In this document: positions 15,070 to 21,163 of the stretch, in pieces
How positions within the stretch are numbered: the first letter of the stretch is position 1
Layout of the letters: every line of letters begins with the position of its first letter
Source of the DNA: JBOGTC01 sp050692055
GTDB lineage: Bacteria; Chloroflexota; Limnocylindria; QHBO01
DNA: 21,163 bases
Direction: 5' to 3'
Assembly: GCA_050692055.1 (NCBI GenBank)
Contig: JBOGTC010000169.1
Span: 1-21,163 of the forward strand
Position numbers and translations under genes: made by a program
Notes under the pieces: generated by a model
Database searches by the model: none
Told to the model about the DNA's origin: nothing
The model's input: the letters and a program-made list of their open reading frames with translations, nothing else

Positions 15070-15908
15070 GTGGCAGAGTGGCGGGCGTGGCAGGCCGAGG
15101 TGGAACGCGCGGATCTCGTGAGCGCGGACCCGTTCGTGGCCACGCGCGAAAGGAGACGAGCTGGGAGCGCGTCGCGACGTGGTACGACGGCTGGGTCGGC
15201 GACCGCGGCAGCGACTACCACCGCGCGCTCGCCATCCCGGCCGTGCTCGAGCTCCTCGACCCGCGGGAAGGCGAGGAGATCCTCGATGTCGGTGGCGGCC
15301 AGGGCGTCCTTGCGCCGTACCTCGCCGAGTCGGGCGCGCACCTCACCGTGGTGGATGCCAGCCGGCGCCTGATCTCGGCGGCCAGGCGCCGCCATGCGAG
15401 GCTGAGCAACGCCCACTTCATGGTGGGGGACGCACGCGAGCTGCACGCTGTGGCCGGCCTGGACGAGGCCGCGTTCGACGGCGCCGTGTTCCTGCTCAGC
15501 ATCCAGGACATGGACCCGCTCGAGGCGGTCGTGCGCTCGGTCGACTGGGCGCTGCGACCCGCCGCCCGCGTGGTCATGCTCATGACGCATCCGGCCTTTC
15601 GCCAGCCGCGGCACTCCGGCTGGGGCTTCGACGAGGGACGCAAGCTGCAGTATCGGCGCATCGACAGCTACCTGACGCCCATGGCGGTACCGATGAAGTC
15701 GCTCGGCGGCGGCCTGCCGACCCGCTCCTTTCATCGGCCCATTGGCGACTACGTCAACGCGCTCGCTGGAGCCGGCTTTGCGACCGATGCCGTGCTCGAG
15801 CTCCCGGACCTGCCGCCCGATCGTCGGCCCGGCAAGGCGGCCCGCGCCGATGAGCGAGCCCACGCCGAGATCCCGATCTTCCTGGCGCTGCGCGCCGTCC
15901 GGCGCTGA
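15070..15908 (+). CDS. Class I SAM-dependent methyltransferase with apparent N-terminal frameshift
   Basis: The C-terminal frame is a clear methyltransferase: WERVATWYDGWVGDRGSDYH, motif I EEILDVGGGQGVL, VVDASRRLI for the ribose-binding acidic loop, GDAREL, and a FDGAVFLLSIQDMD motif IV region. In that frame, sequence upstream of KETSWERV is unnatural (glycine/arginine-rich) and lacks a good start. Another frame from GTG 15070 encodes a natural-looking start, MAEWRAWQAEVERADLV, up to ATRE. Adding one A to the run at 15149-15151 joins the two smoothly (ATRE-KETSWERV). So the gene is probably 15070-15908 with a one-base deletion, either a sequencing error, a real mutation or a -1 shift site. 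Substrate unknown. Confidence 0.8.
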
Positions 15909-15980
15909 CGCGTCACCAGCAGCGAATCGTATTTCGGGGGAGAATCCGCTCCTTCCGCCCACGCACGCAGGACCAGACCG

Positions 15981-17336
15981 ATGACTCCAGGCTCCATCTC
16001 CCGCCGGCCACCCCTGGCCAGCGCCGCCATCGTCCTCGCCGTTCTCCTCCTGTTCGGTGCCGCGACCTTCGTGGCGGGACTGGCCGTGGCCGGAGGTGGC
16101 CCGGGCGTCGGGCAGCCGGCCGGATCGGTCCGGGCGTCTCCATCGGTCCAGCCGTCGGTGGAGCCGACACCGACGCCGACACCGACGCCGACACCGGGGC
16201 CCACGCCGATCCTCGAGACGGTGACCTGCTCCGCACCGTCAGAGGCCTTCGCGCTGCTGTGTGAGACGTACGCGCAGATCAAGGCCGACTACGTCGATGA
16301 GATCAGCGACGAGGAGCTCGTCGAGGGCGCCGTGGAGGGAATGGTCGAGTCGCTGGCGGACCCGTACTCCGGCTACCTGCCCGCGGAGCAGTACGAGCAG
16401 GCGCTGGGCGACCTGTCGGGCGAGTTCAGCGGCATCGGCGCAGAGGTCGGCATGCGCAACCTGGCCGATCCGGACGACCTCGAGTCGTGCACGAGCATCA
16501 CCGAGACCTGCGTGCTGGTCATCATCGCGCCCCTGGACGGCTCGCCGGCGGAGGCCGCGGGCCTGCGCGCCGGCGACATCGTGCGGGCGGTGGACGGCGA
16601 GCCGACGGCCGGCTCGACGATCAACGAGCAGGTCTTCCGCGTCAGGGGCGAGGAGGGGACCGACGTCACGCTGACCGTCGAGCGGGACGGGCGCGAGCTC
16701 GGCGTCACCATCACCCGCGCGGTCATCGAGCTGCAGGAATTGGAGTCCGAGCTCCTGGGCGACGGGATCGGTTACGTGCGGCTGAGCTCGTTCACGAGCC
16801 GGGCGACGGACCTGTTCCGCGAGGCGCTCGCCGGCCTGTTCGAACAGGGCGCCACGAGCATCGTGTTTGACCTGCGCGGCAACCCCGGCGGCTTCCTCGA
16901 CGCGGCCGACGGTGTCGCCGGCCAGTTCGTTCCCGCCGGATCGTTACTCTTCACCGTCGAGTCCGGCGACGACGTCGACCGCTACGAGTCGGATCCCGGC
17001 GGCCTGGCGCAGACCGGGGCGATCGAGGTCGTCGTCCTCGTCGACGGCGGCACCGCCTCCGCCTCCGAGATCGTGGCGGCCGCTCTGCAGGAGAACGAGC
17101 GCGCCACGCTGGTGGGCGAGCCGACGTTCGGCAAGAACACCGTCCAGATCTGGCGCGACCTGCCAAATGGCGGCGGCCTGCGCCTGACTACGGACCGATG
17201 GTTCACGCCCGAGCACAATTCGGCCGCTCCGGATGGCATCCAGCCCGACATCGTGGTCGAGGCGCCGGACGACCCCGATGCCGATGCCGATGCCGACCCG
17301 CAGCTCGACCGTGCCGTGGAGCTGCTTGGCGGCTGA
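15981..17336 (+). CDS. S41-family carboxy-terminal processing peptidase (CtpA-like)
   Basis: 451 residues. One N-terminal hydrophobic segment (13-38) anchors or exports the protein. A Pro-Thr-rich linker follows (PTPTPTPTPTPGPTP, 62-76), encoded by a 12-bp repeat. The core has the S41 N-terminal region (LVEGAVEGMVESLADPYSGYL), a PDZ domain (~148-248, with AEAAGLRAGDIVRAVDG) and the protease domain (~262-425). The catalytic dyad is Ser360 in GGTASASEI and Lys385 in TFGKNTVQ, spaced by 25 residues as in E. coli Tsp. The family cleaves C-termini of extracytoplasmic substrates. A Asp-Ala repeat (DADADAD) near the C-terminus looks like repeat expansion. The ATG is preceded by AGACCG, with AGGACC as a weak ribosome-binding site. 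Confidence 0.95.
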   Translation: MTPGSISRRPPLASAAIVLAVLLLFGAATFVAGLAVAGGGPGVGQPAGSVRASPSVQPSVEPTPTPTPTPTPGPTPILETVTCSAPSEAFALLCETYAQIKADYVDEISDEELVEGAVEGMVESLADPYSGYLPAEQYEQALGDLSGEFSGIGAEVGMRNLADPDDLESCTSITETCVLVIIAPLDGSPAEAAGLRAGDIVRAVDGEPTAGSTINEQVFRVRGEEGTDVTLTVERDGRELGVTITRAVIELQELESELLGDGIGYVRLSSFTSRATDLFREALAGLFEQGATSIVFDLRGNPGGFLDAADGVAGQFVPAGSLLFTVESGDDVDRYESDPGGLAQTGAIEVVVLVDGGTASASEIVAAALQENERATLVGEPTFGKNTVQIWRDLPNGGGLRLTTDRWFTPEHNSAAPDGIQPDIVVEAPDDPDADADADPQLDRAVELLGG

Positions 17337-17373
17337 GGTTGCGCGGCTGCCGTAGCGAAGTCGACGCTCGCGT

Positions 17374-17557
17374 CAGATCCCAACCACGGCCGGCTTACGC
17401 CCGGCCTCGAGCCGATGAGGTGTCAGACTCCAACCACCGCCGGCTAAGGCACGTTCAGGGCCGTTCGGAGGCTCGTCGGCAACTGGCTTCACGCTCGAAA
17501 CGGGTCATGGCGCACCCACTCGACGTCGCCCAGCCTGCCCAAGCCGGCGGTGGTTGG
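17374..17557. repeat. Three-copy repeat (two direct, one inverted) upstream of the IS
   Basis: The motif CCAACCAC-S-GCCGGCTWA occurs at 17374-17397 (with flanking CAGAT), at 17424-17447 (with CAGAC) and inverted at 17542-17557. Copy 2 and copy 3 form a perfect 16-bp inverted repeat (17430-17445 with 17542-17557). Copy 1 overlaps a GGCCGG-loop-CCGGCC hairpin (17388-17406) just after the S41 protease gene. The spacer 17337-17642 contains no convincing ORF. The repeats could be remnants of another mobile element. Confidence 0.6.
17388..17406 (+). terminator. Candidate terminator hairpin after the S41 protease
   Basis: GGCCGG (17388-17393) and CCGGCC (17401-17406) form a six-base GC stem around a 7-nt loop, 51 bases after the protease stop. 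No U-tract follows, so this is only a possible terminator. Confidence 0.3.
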
Positions 17558-17642
17558 CACCTGGCAACTTCACGAAGTGAAGACGCCGTGCGCGCCCCCG
17601 GACCTCAGCCGCGGGCCGGCGGGGCCCGGCGTGGGTGGCGTG

Positions 17643-17936
17643 CCTTATTCTCCAGGGACTGAACCATCGATCGAGCGTCTGGGATCGGGCGCTCCGCCGA
17701 CGAGTGTGCGTAAGGCTAACGACGGCCCTTCGCCTCTGCGAGGGTTCGTTCGCCGGGACGGGTGGCTCGCCGACTGTTCGCCGGCTCATGGAGCCTGGCT
17801 TGTGACTCAAGTGCCCCCGCCCCGGCCGAACGAGCGGGCCGGCCGTGGCCTGATAGGAGCGTGGCTGAAGACTCAACGCACACCTGCCCGTGCCGACCCG
17901 CGCCCATCGTATCCGCTGCAGCTGGAGGGCGCGACC
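17643..17936 (+). ncRNA. Candidate bridge RNA in the IS110 left-end noncoding segment
   Basis: IS110-group elements are known to encode a structured bridge RNA in the long noncoding left end that guides the recombinase through a target-binding and a donor-binding loop. Here three hairpins are seen: CCCTTCGC/GCGAGGG (17726-17744, one bulge), GGCTC-ATG-GAGCC (17783-17795) and CCGGCC/GGCCGG around a 9-nt loop (17822-17842). Two 15-mers TGGCT-N3-GACTCAA (17796-17810 and 17862-17876) flank the last hairpin. Assignment as a bridge RNA is inference from family knowledge plus this structure; the true RNA ends are unknown. Confidence 0.5.
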
Positions 17937-18971
17937 ATGACCACCATCGGCATCGACACCCACAAGCTCACCGTCGCGGCGTGTGCCGTGGACCCGCTCG
18001 GCGTGCCGCTCGCCGAGGCCAGCTTCGACAACGACCCGGCTGGTCACCGTCAGTTCGCGGCTTGGGCCCGCCGGGTGGCGCCCGAGGCGCGGATCGGGAT
18101 CGAGGGCTCGGCCAGCTACGGAGCCGCCCTCGCCCGCGGCCTGCACGCCGCCGGCTTCGACGTCGTCGAGGTGCCGCCGCATCTGAGCCGCCGCGAGCGA
18201 GGCCGCACCCGCCGGCCCGGCAAGAGCGACGCCGGGGATGCGCTGGCCATCGCCCGCGTCACCGCTCGCGAGCGGAGCCTGCCGCCGGTGCGGCTGGCCG
18301 GCCGCAGCCATGACCTGCAGCTGCTGGTCGCCGCACGTGAGCGGCTGCTGAACCAGGCGACCGCCTCGCGCAACGCGCTGCATGCCTATCTGCGCCTGGT
18401 GCTGCCCGGCTATGCGCGCCTGGCGCCCAACCTGGTCGCCGCCCGCCACCGCACGGCGATCGGCCGCGCCCTGCGTGCCCAGCGCGGGGTGACAGCCGAA
18501 CTGGCGCGCGGCGAGCTGCGCCGGCTCGAGCGCCTGCTGGGCGAGGCCGATGCGCTCGAAGCGCGGATCCGTCCGCTGGTGGCCGACGACCCGCTGCAGC
18601 GCCTGCGCGGCGCTGGGCCGCTGACCGCCGCCATGCTGCGCGGGCACGCTGGCGACGCGCGCCGCCTGCGCTCGCACCACGCCTTCGCCTCCCTGGCCGG
18701 CGCGGCTCCTGTCCCAGCCAGCTCGGGCCAGACCCAACGCATGCGGCTCAACCGCGGAGGCAACCGTCAGCTCAACCGCGCGCTGTATGTGATCGCGCTC
18801 ACCCAGCTGCGCAGCCACCCGCCGGCGCAGGCCTATCTGGCCCGCAAACGAGCGGAGGGCAAGAGCGGCGCCGAGGCGATCCGCTGCCTCAAGCGTCAGT
18901 TGGCCCGCCAGGTCTTCCGGCTGCTCCAGGAGGGTGCGGCGGTCGACGACGTCACCCGCTTGACAACATAG
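17937..18971 (+). CDS. IS110-family transposase (DEDD recombinase)
   Basis: 344 residues from the ATG at 17937, with CTGGAGGG (17922-17929) as ribosome-binding site; the frame is open further upstream but that part is noncoding leader. The RuvC-like DEDD domain carries Asp7 (IGIDTHK), Glu56 (IGIEGSAS), and Asp98/Asp101 (GKSDAGDALAIAR). The C-terminal Transposase_20 domain has the helix-hairpin-like LRGAGPLTAAMLRG and the serine of the second catalytic centre, Ser262 or Ser263 in GAAPVPASSGQTQ, followed by RGGNRQLNRALY. All key residues and full family length are present, so the protein is likely active. The protein cuts and joins DNA through a DEDD and a serine site using a guide RNA in characterised members. 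Confidence 0.95.
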   Translation: MTTIGIDTHKLTVAACAVDPLGVPLAEASFDNDPAGHRQFAAWARRVAPEARIGIEGSASYGAALARGLHAAGFDVVEVPPHLSRRERGRTRRPGKSDAGDALAIARVTARERSLPPVRLAGRSHDLQLLVAARERLLNQATASRNALHAYLRLVLPGYARLAPNLVAARHRTAIGRALRAQRGVTAELARGELRRLERLLGEADALEARIRPLVADDPLQRLRGAGPLTAAMLRGHAGDARRLRSHHAFASLAGAAPVPASSGQTQRMRLNRGGNRQLNRALYVIALTQLRSHPPAQAYLARKRAEGKSGAEAIRCLKRQLARQVFRLLQEGAAVDDVTRLTT

Positions 18972-18978
18972 GAGCCTG

Positions 18979-19055
18979 AGTCTGTGGAGAATGGTTCATC
19001 GGCCGAAGCCGGGTGGCCGGCTGTTCCGCCAACCGTTCAGTCTGTGAGGAATAGG
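18979..19055. repeat. Tandem right-end repeats of the IS
   Basis: AGTCTGTGGAGAATGG (18979-18994) and AGTCTGTGAGGAATAGG (19039-19055) are related, start exactly 60 bp apart, and both resemble the reverse complement of the left end (17643-17665). The inner copy matches the left end better in its core (AGTC-N2-TGGAGAAT). This short 3' noncoding segment is only ~85 bp. Confidence 0.6.
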
Positions 19056-19076
19056 CGCCGGGGACCGACCCCCGCC

Positions 19077-20048
19077 TCAGCCCTGGAGGATCTCGATGAA
19101 CCGATCAGGGTCGACATTGCCGCCGCTGAGCACGATCACGCGGGCGTCGTCGCCATCGACGCGCGGCGCGGCGTCGAAGAGGTGGGCGGCCATGCCGACC
19201 GCGCCCGAGGGCTCGATCACGAGGCGGGCGCGAAACGCCAGCTGCCACATCGCCTCCGCGATCTGATCCTCGGCCACCGTGACGATGCCGTCGAGCAGGC
19301 GGCGCAGGTGCTCGAACGGCAGCGGGCCGAGCGAGTTGGTGCGCAGCCCGTCGGCCATGGTGCGGACCGTCTGCTCGGCGGTCCAGGCCACGAGCTCTCC
19401 CCGCTCCAGCGACTCCTTTGCGTCCGCGGCCAGCTCGGGCTCGACGCCGATGACGCGGGCCGACGGCGCCAGCGCCTTCACCGCTGCCGCGACACCGGAC
19501 GAGAGCCCGCCGCCGGACACCGGCACCAGGACGCTCGTGACGCTCGGCAGGTCTTCCGCGATCTCGAGGCCGCACGTGCCCTGCCCGGCGATGATCACCG
19601 GATCGTCGTAGGGCTCGACCATGACGAGGCCGCGCGCCTCGACCAGCTGGAGCGCGCGTTCATGACGCTCCGCCGAGTCGTTGCCGGTGAAGACGATCTC
19701 GGCGCCATCGCGACGGACGCCCTCGACCTTCACCTTCGGCGCGTTCTCGGGCATGCAGATGACGGCCTTCGCGCCCAGCAGGCGCGCGGCGCGTGCCACG
19801 GCCTGCGCGTGGTTGCCCGATGAGTAGGTGATCACCCCGCGGGCCCGTTCGGCATCGGTCAGTGAGGCGAGCTTGTTGTAGGCGCCGCGCATCTTGAAGG
19901 CGCCCACCGGCTGGAGCGACTCCGGCTTGAGCCAGGTTGTGTCGTCCCAGCGCAGCAGCGGGGTCCTGGTGGCGACGCCGCGGATGCGCTCCGCCGCCTC
20001 CCTGATCTCGGAGAGCGAGACGATATGCGGCGAGACGGACGTAGTCAT
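19077..20048 (-). CDS. Threonine dehydratase/serine racemase-like PLP enzyme (fold type II)
   Basis: 323 residues from the ATG at 20048, which overlaps the stop of the VOC gene by 4 bp. Signatures: the PLP lysine Lys52 in LQPVGAFKMRGAYNKL, the substrate loop SSGNHAQAVA (76-85), the phosphate-binding SGGGLSSG (178-185), the C-terminal LVIEPSGAVG and the LSGGNVD segment that contacts the pyridine nitrogen. No C-terminal ACT regulatory domain is present, so it belongs to the short catabolic threonine ammonia-lyase or serine racemase/threo-3-hydroxyaspartate ammonia-lyase group. Reaction: deamination of threonine or serine to 2-oxoacid and ammonia. Its 3' end faces the IS right end. Confidence 0.92.
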   Translation of the reverse strand: MTTSVSPHIVSLSEIREAAERIRGVATRTPLLRWDDTTWLKPESLQPVGAFKMRGAYNKLASLTDAERARGVITYSSGNHAQAVARAARLLGAKAVICMPENAPKVKVEGVRRDGAEIVFTGNDSAERHERALQLVEARGLVMVEPYDDPVIIAGQGTCGLEIAEDLPSVTSVLVPVSGGGLSSGVAAAVKALAPSARVIGVEPELAADAKESLERGELVAWTAEQTVRTMADGLRTNSLGPLPFEHLRRLLDGIVTVAEDQIAEAMWQLAFRARLVIEPSGAVGMAAHLFDAAPRVDGDDARVIVLSGGNVDPDRFIEILQG

Positions 20049-20434
20049 CCGCCTCGTGGTCGATCCGTGGAGAATCCGAGCCATCGGCCGGCCGGATCGG
20101 TGAAGCCGGCCCACCAGCCCATGTCGCCGCCAATCTCCGAGCGAGACGTCACGACCGTGCCACCGGCCGCGGTAACACGGTCCAGCGCGGCCTCGAGGTC
20201 ATCGGTCTCGAAGGTGATGCGGACACCGTTGCCGAGCTGGTCGTCGGGTGCCTGGAAGATGCCGCCGAGCATCTCGCCGTCGGGTCCGACGGCGGCGAAG
20301 TAGTCTTCGCCGAACGGTTGGAACGTCCACCCGAAGACCTCGCCGTAGAAGCGCTGGGCGTCCTCAAGGTCAGGCACCGGGATCTCCCACCAGGTCATCT
20401 TGGTGATGACCGGCGTCGTCGTGGTGTTGCTCAT
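20045..20434 (-). CDS. VOC-family glyoxalase/dioxygenase-like protein
   Basis: 129 residues starting MSNTTTTPVITKMTWWEIPVPDLEDA at 20434. The pattern of a short VOC protein is clear: WWEIPVPDLEDAQRFYGEVFGW, YFAAVGPDGEMLGGIFQ, and VRITFETDDLEAALDRVTAAGG...FTDPAGRWLGF. The usual first metal His is replaced by Glu (WWEIPV), as in many PhnB-like or self-resistance-type VOC proteins, so metal catalysis is not assured. It sits 4 bp after the proS stop and overlaps the start of the dehydratase gene, implying a three-gene operon. Confidence 0.88.
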   Translation of the reverse strand: MSNTTTTPVITKMTWWEIPVPDLEDAQRFYGEVFGWTFQPFGEDYFAAVGPDGEMLGGIFQAPDDQLGNGVRITFETDDLEAALDRVTAAGGTVVTSRSEIGGDMGWWAGFTDPAGRWLGFSTDRPRGG

Positions 20435-20438
20435 GGGG

Positions 20439-21163
20439 TCAGTATGCGCGGGCCCAGTGGGCGACGTCGACGCCGGGCTTTCCGCAGTGCATGCACGGAC
20501 CGCCAGGGTCGGTGGGCTCGATGGGCAGGAAGCGGATGGTCGCCTTCGTCTTGGCGCTGATCTCGAGCTCGCACGCAGCCTCGCCGCACCACGCGCCGAA
20601 CCAGAAGCCGCCCTGTTCCGCCACGCCCGCCGCGAACGCGTCGAACGTCGTGATCTCGTGGGTGTTCGCCTCGCGGTAGGCGAGCGCATCGGCGTAGAGC
20701 TCGCGCTGGACCGATACCAGCCGCTCCGCCATCCTGGCCGCCACCTCCCCGATGGTGACCTCCTCCTTGTCGCCGCCCAGGCGCGTGGCCAGCACGACGC
20801 GCTGCGCGGCCACGTCGCGCGGACCGAGCTCGATGCGCACGGGAACCCCCTTGAGCTCCCACTCGGCGAACTTGTAGCCGGGCCGATGCTGGTCGCGTGC
20901 ATCCAGGCGCACGCGGATGCCCGTTGACGCGAGATCGGCACGCAGCTTCTCGGCCACGTCCATGACGGAGGCGCGCTCGTCATCGGTCCTGAAGATGGGG
21001 ACGATGGCGACCTGCACCGGCGCGATGGCAGGAGGCAGGCGCAGCCCGGCATCGTCGCCGTGGGCCATGATCGCGCCGCCCACCATGCGGGTGGTGAAGC
21101 CCCAGGAGGTGCCCCAGGCGTGTTCGGAAACGCCATCGGCGTTGAGGAAGGTCACGTCGTAGG
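20439..21163 (-). CDS. proS: Prolyl-tRNA synthetase, C-terminal part (gene runs off the window)
   Basis: The frame is open from the right edge to a stop at 20439-20441 (about 241 residues visible). It contains class II catalytic motif 3 context (HAWGTSWGFTTRMVGGAIMAHGDDAGLRLPPAIAPVQ), the anticodon-binding domain (VAIVPIFRTDDE...GIRVRLDARDQHRPGYKFAEWELKGVPVRIELGPRD), and a C-terminal zinc-like domain with Cys pairs (AWCGEAAC, PCMHCG) ending in the WARAY tail. This is the archaeal/eukaryotic-type ProRS without the editing insertion, a variant found in many deep-branching bacteria. It charges tRNA-Pro. The N-terminus is outside the window. Confidence 0.96.
   Translation of the reverse strand, partial: YDVTFLNADGVSEHAWGTSWGFTTRMVGGAIMAHGDDAGLRLPPAIAPVQVAIVPIFRTDDERASVMDVAEKLRADLASTGIRVRLDARDQHRPGYKFAEWELKGVPVRIELGPRDVAAQRVVLATRLGGDKEEVTIGEVAARMAERLVSVQRELYADALAYREANTHEITTFDAFAAGVAEQGGFWFGAWCGEAACELEISAKTKATIRFLPIEPTDPGGPCMHCGKPGVDVAHWARAY

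Larger units (their letters stand above)
17643..19055 (+). mobile_element. IS110-family insertion sequence, about 1.41 kb
   Basis: The element contains a full-length IS110 transposase gene and related inverted termini. The left end (17643-17665) read on the reverse strand contains GTTCAGTC-N2-TG and then AATAAGG; the right end (19034-19055) reads CGTTCAGTC-N2-TG and then AATAGG. About 18 of 22 positions agree. A second, closely related copy of the right end lies at 18979-18994, 60 bp inside. A noncoding segment of about 270 bp precedes the transposase. Exact boundaries cannot be fixed without an empty site; IS110 elements make no or minimal target duplication. The element sits between the 3' end of the S41 gene and the 3' end of the dehydratase gene, so it probably disrupts nothing. 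Confidence 0.75.

Noticed and set aside
16164..16196. 12-bp repeat CCGACACCGACG
   Set aside because: It simply encodes the Pro-Thr linker of the S41 protease.
17568..17582. Palindrome CTTCAC-GAA-GTGAAG
   Set aside because: Perfect but short, isolated, and with no nearby promoter or gene end it can be tied to.
17198..17662. 154-residue + frame between S41 and the IS
   Set aside because: It starts inside the protease gene and runs through repeats; composition looks noncoding.
20045..21136. 363-residue minus frame covering proS and the VOC gene
   Set aside because: Only its last 129 residues are a VOC protein; the rest is a shadow of proS.

Overview
The window is about 21 kb of GC-rich (roughly 70 %) bacterial chromosome carrying about 23 protein genes on both strands, tightly packed with many 4-bp ATGA/GTGA overlaps. 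GC content, start-codon usage, an archaeal/eukaryotic-like prolyl-tRNA synthetase C-terminus and the NhaA-thioredoxin fusion suggest an uncultivated high-GC lineage, either Chloroflexota (Limnocylindria-like) or deep Actinomycetota. This is inference; there is no rRNA in the window. Most genes are metabolic or housekeeping. No phage, CRISPR or toxin island is seen; the only clear mobile element is one IS110-family insertion sequence.

Layout. 1-150: C-terminal tail of a gene, probably purL. 151-425: gene-free, with a hairpin-bearing inverted repeat. 426-1013 (-): XRE-cupin regulator, divergent from a + operon of an F420/NADP-type dinucleotide oxidoreductase (1137-1760), a VOC dioxygenase-like protein (1765-2244), a 26-codon mini-ORF, and an NhaA Na+/H+ antiporter fused to a DsbA-like domain (2326-4242). 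4239-4862 (-): MerR-type regulator, divergent from a small membrane protein (4944-5366) across a 17-bp perfect palindrome. 5638-7130 (-): DinB-like protein and FAH-family hydrolase, overlapping by 4 bp. 7199-10711 (-): MoxR ATPase, DUF58 protein and DUF4129 membrane protein, a classic chaperone/envelope module but without a transglutaminase gene. 10712-11104: a regulatory-looking region with four copies of a 25-bp imperfect palindrome. 11105-14463 (+): acetylpolyamine/histone-deacetylase-like amidohydrolase, YjbR-family protein, MFS transporter, lipoprotein. 14521-14983: two small unknown ORFs. 15070-15908: SAM methyltransferase with an apparent single-base frameshift near its N-terminus. 15981-17336: secreted or anchored S41 (CtpA-like) protease. 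17337-17640: a spacer with a three-copy repeat. 17643-19055: IS110-family element with a ~270-bp 5' noncoding segment that is a good candidate for a bridge RNA. 19077-21163 (-): proS (partial), VOC protein and threonine dehydratase-like enzyme.

The signals most worth following are non-coding: the structured leader of the IS110 element with paired 15-nt repeats, the palindrome array at 10782-11009, a small hairpin repeat family, and an octamer (CATCGGTC/GACCGATG) that I counted by eye at least 26 times, about 30-fold more than base composition predicts, and which coincides with several start codons.
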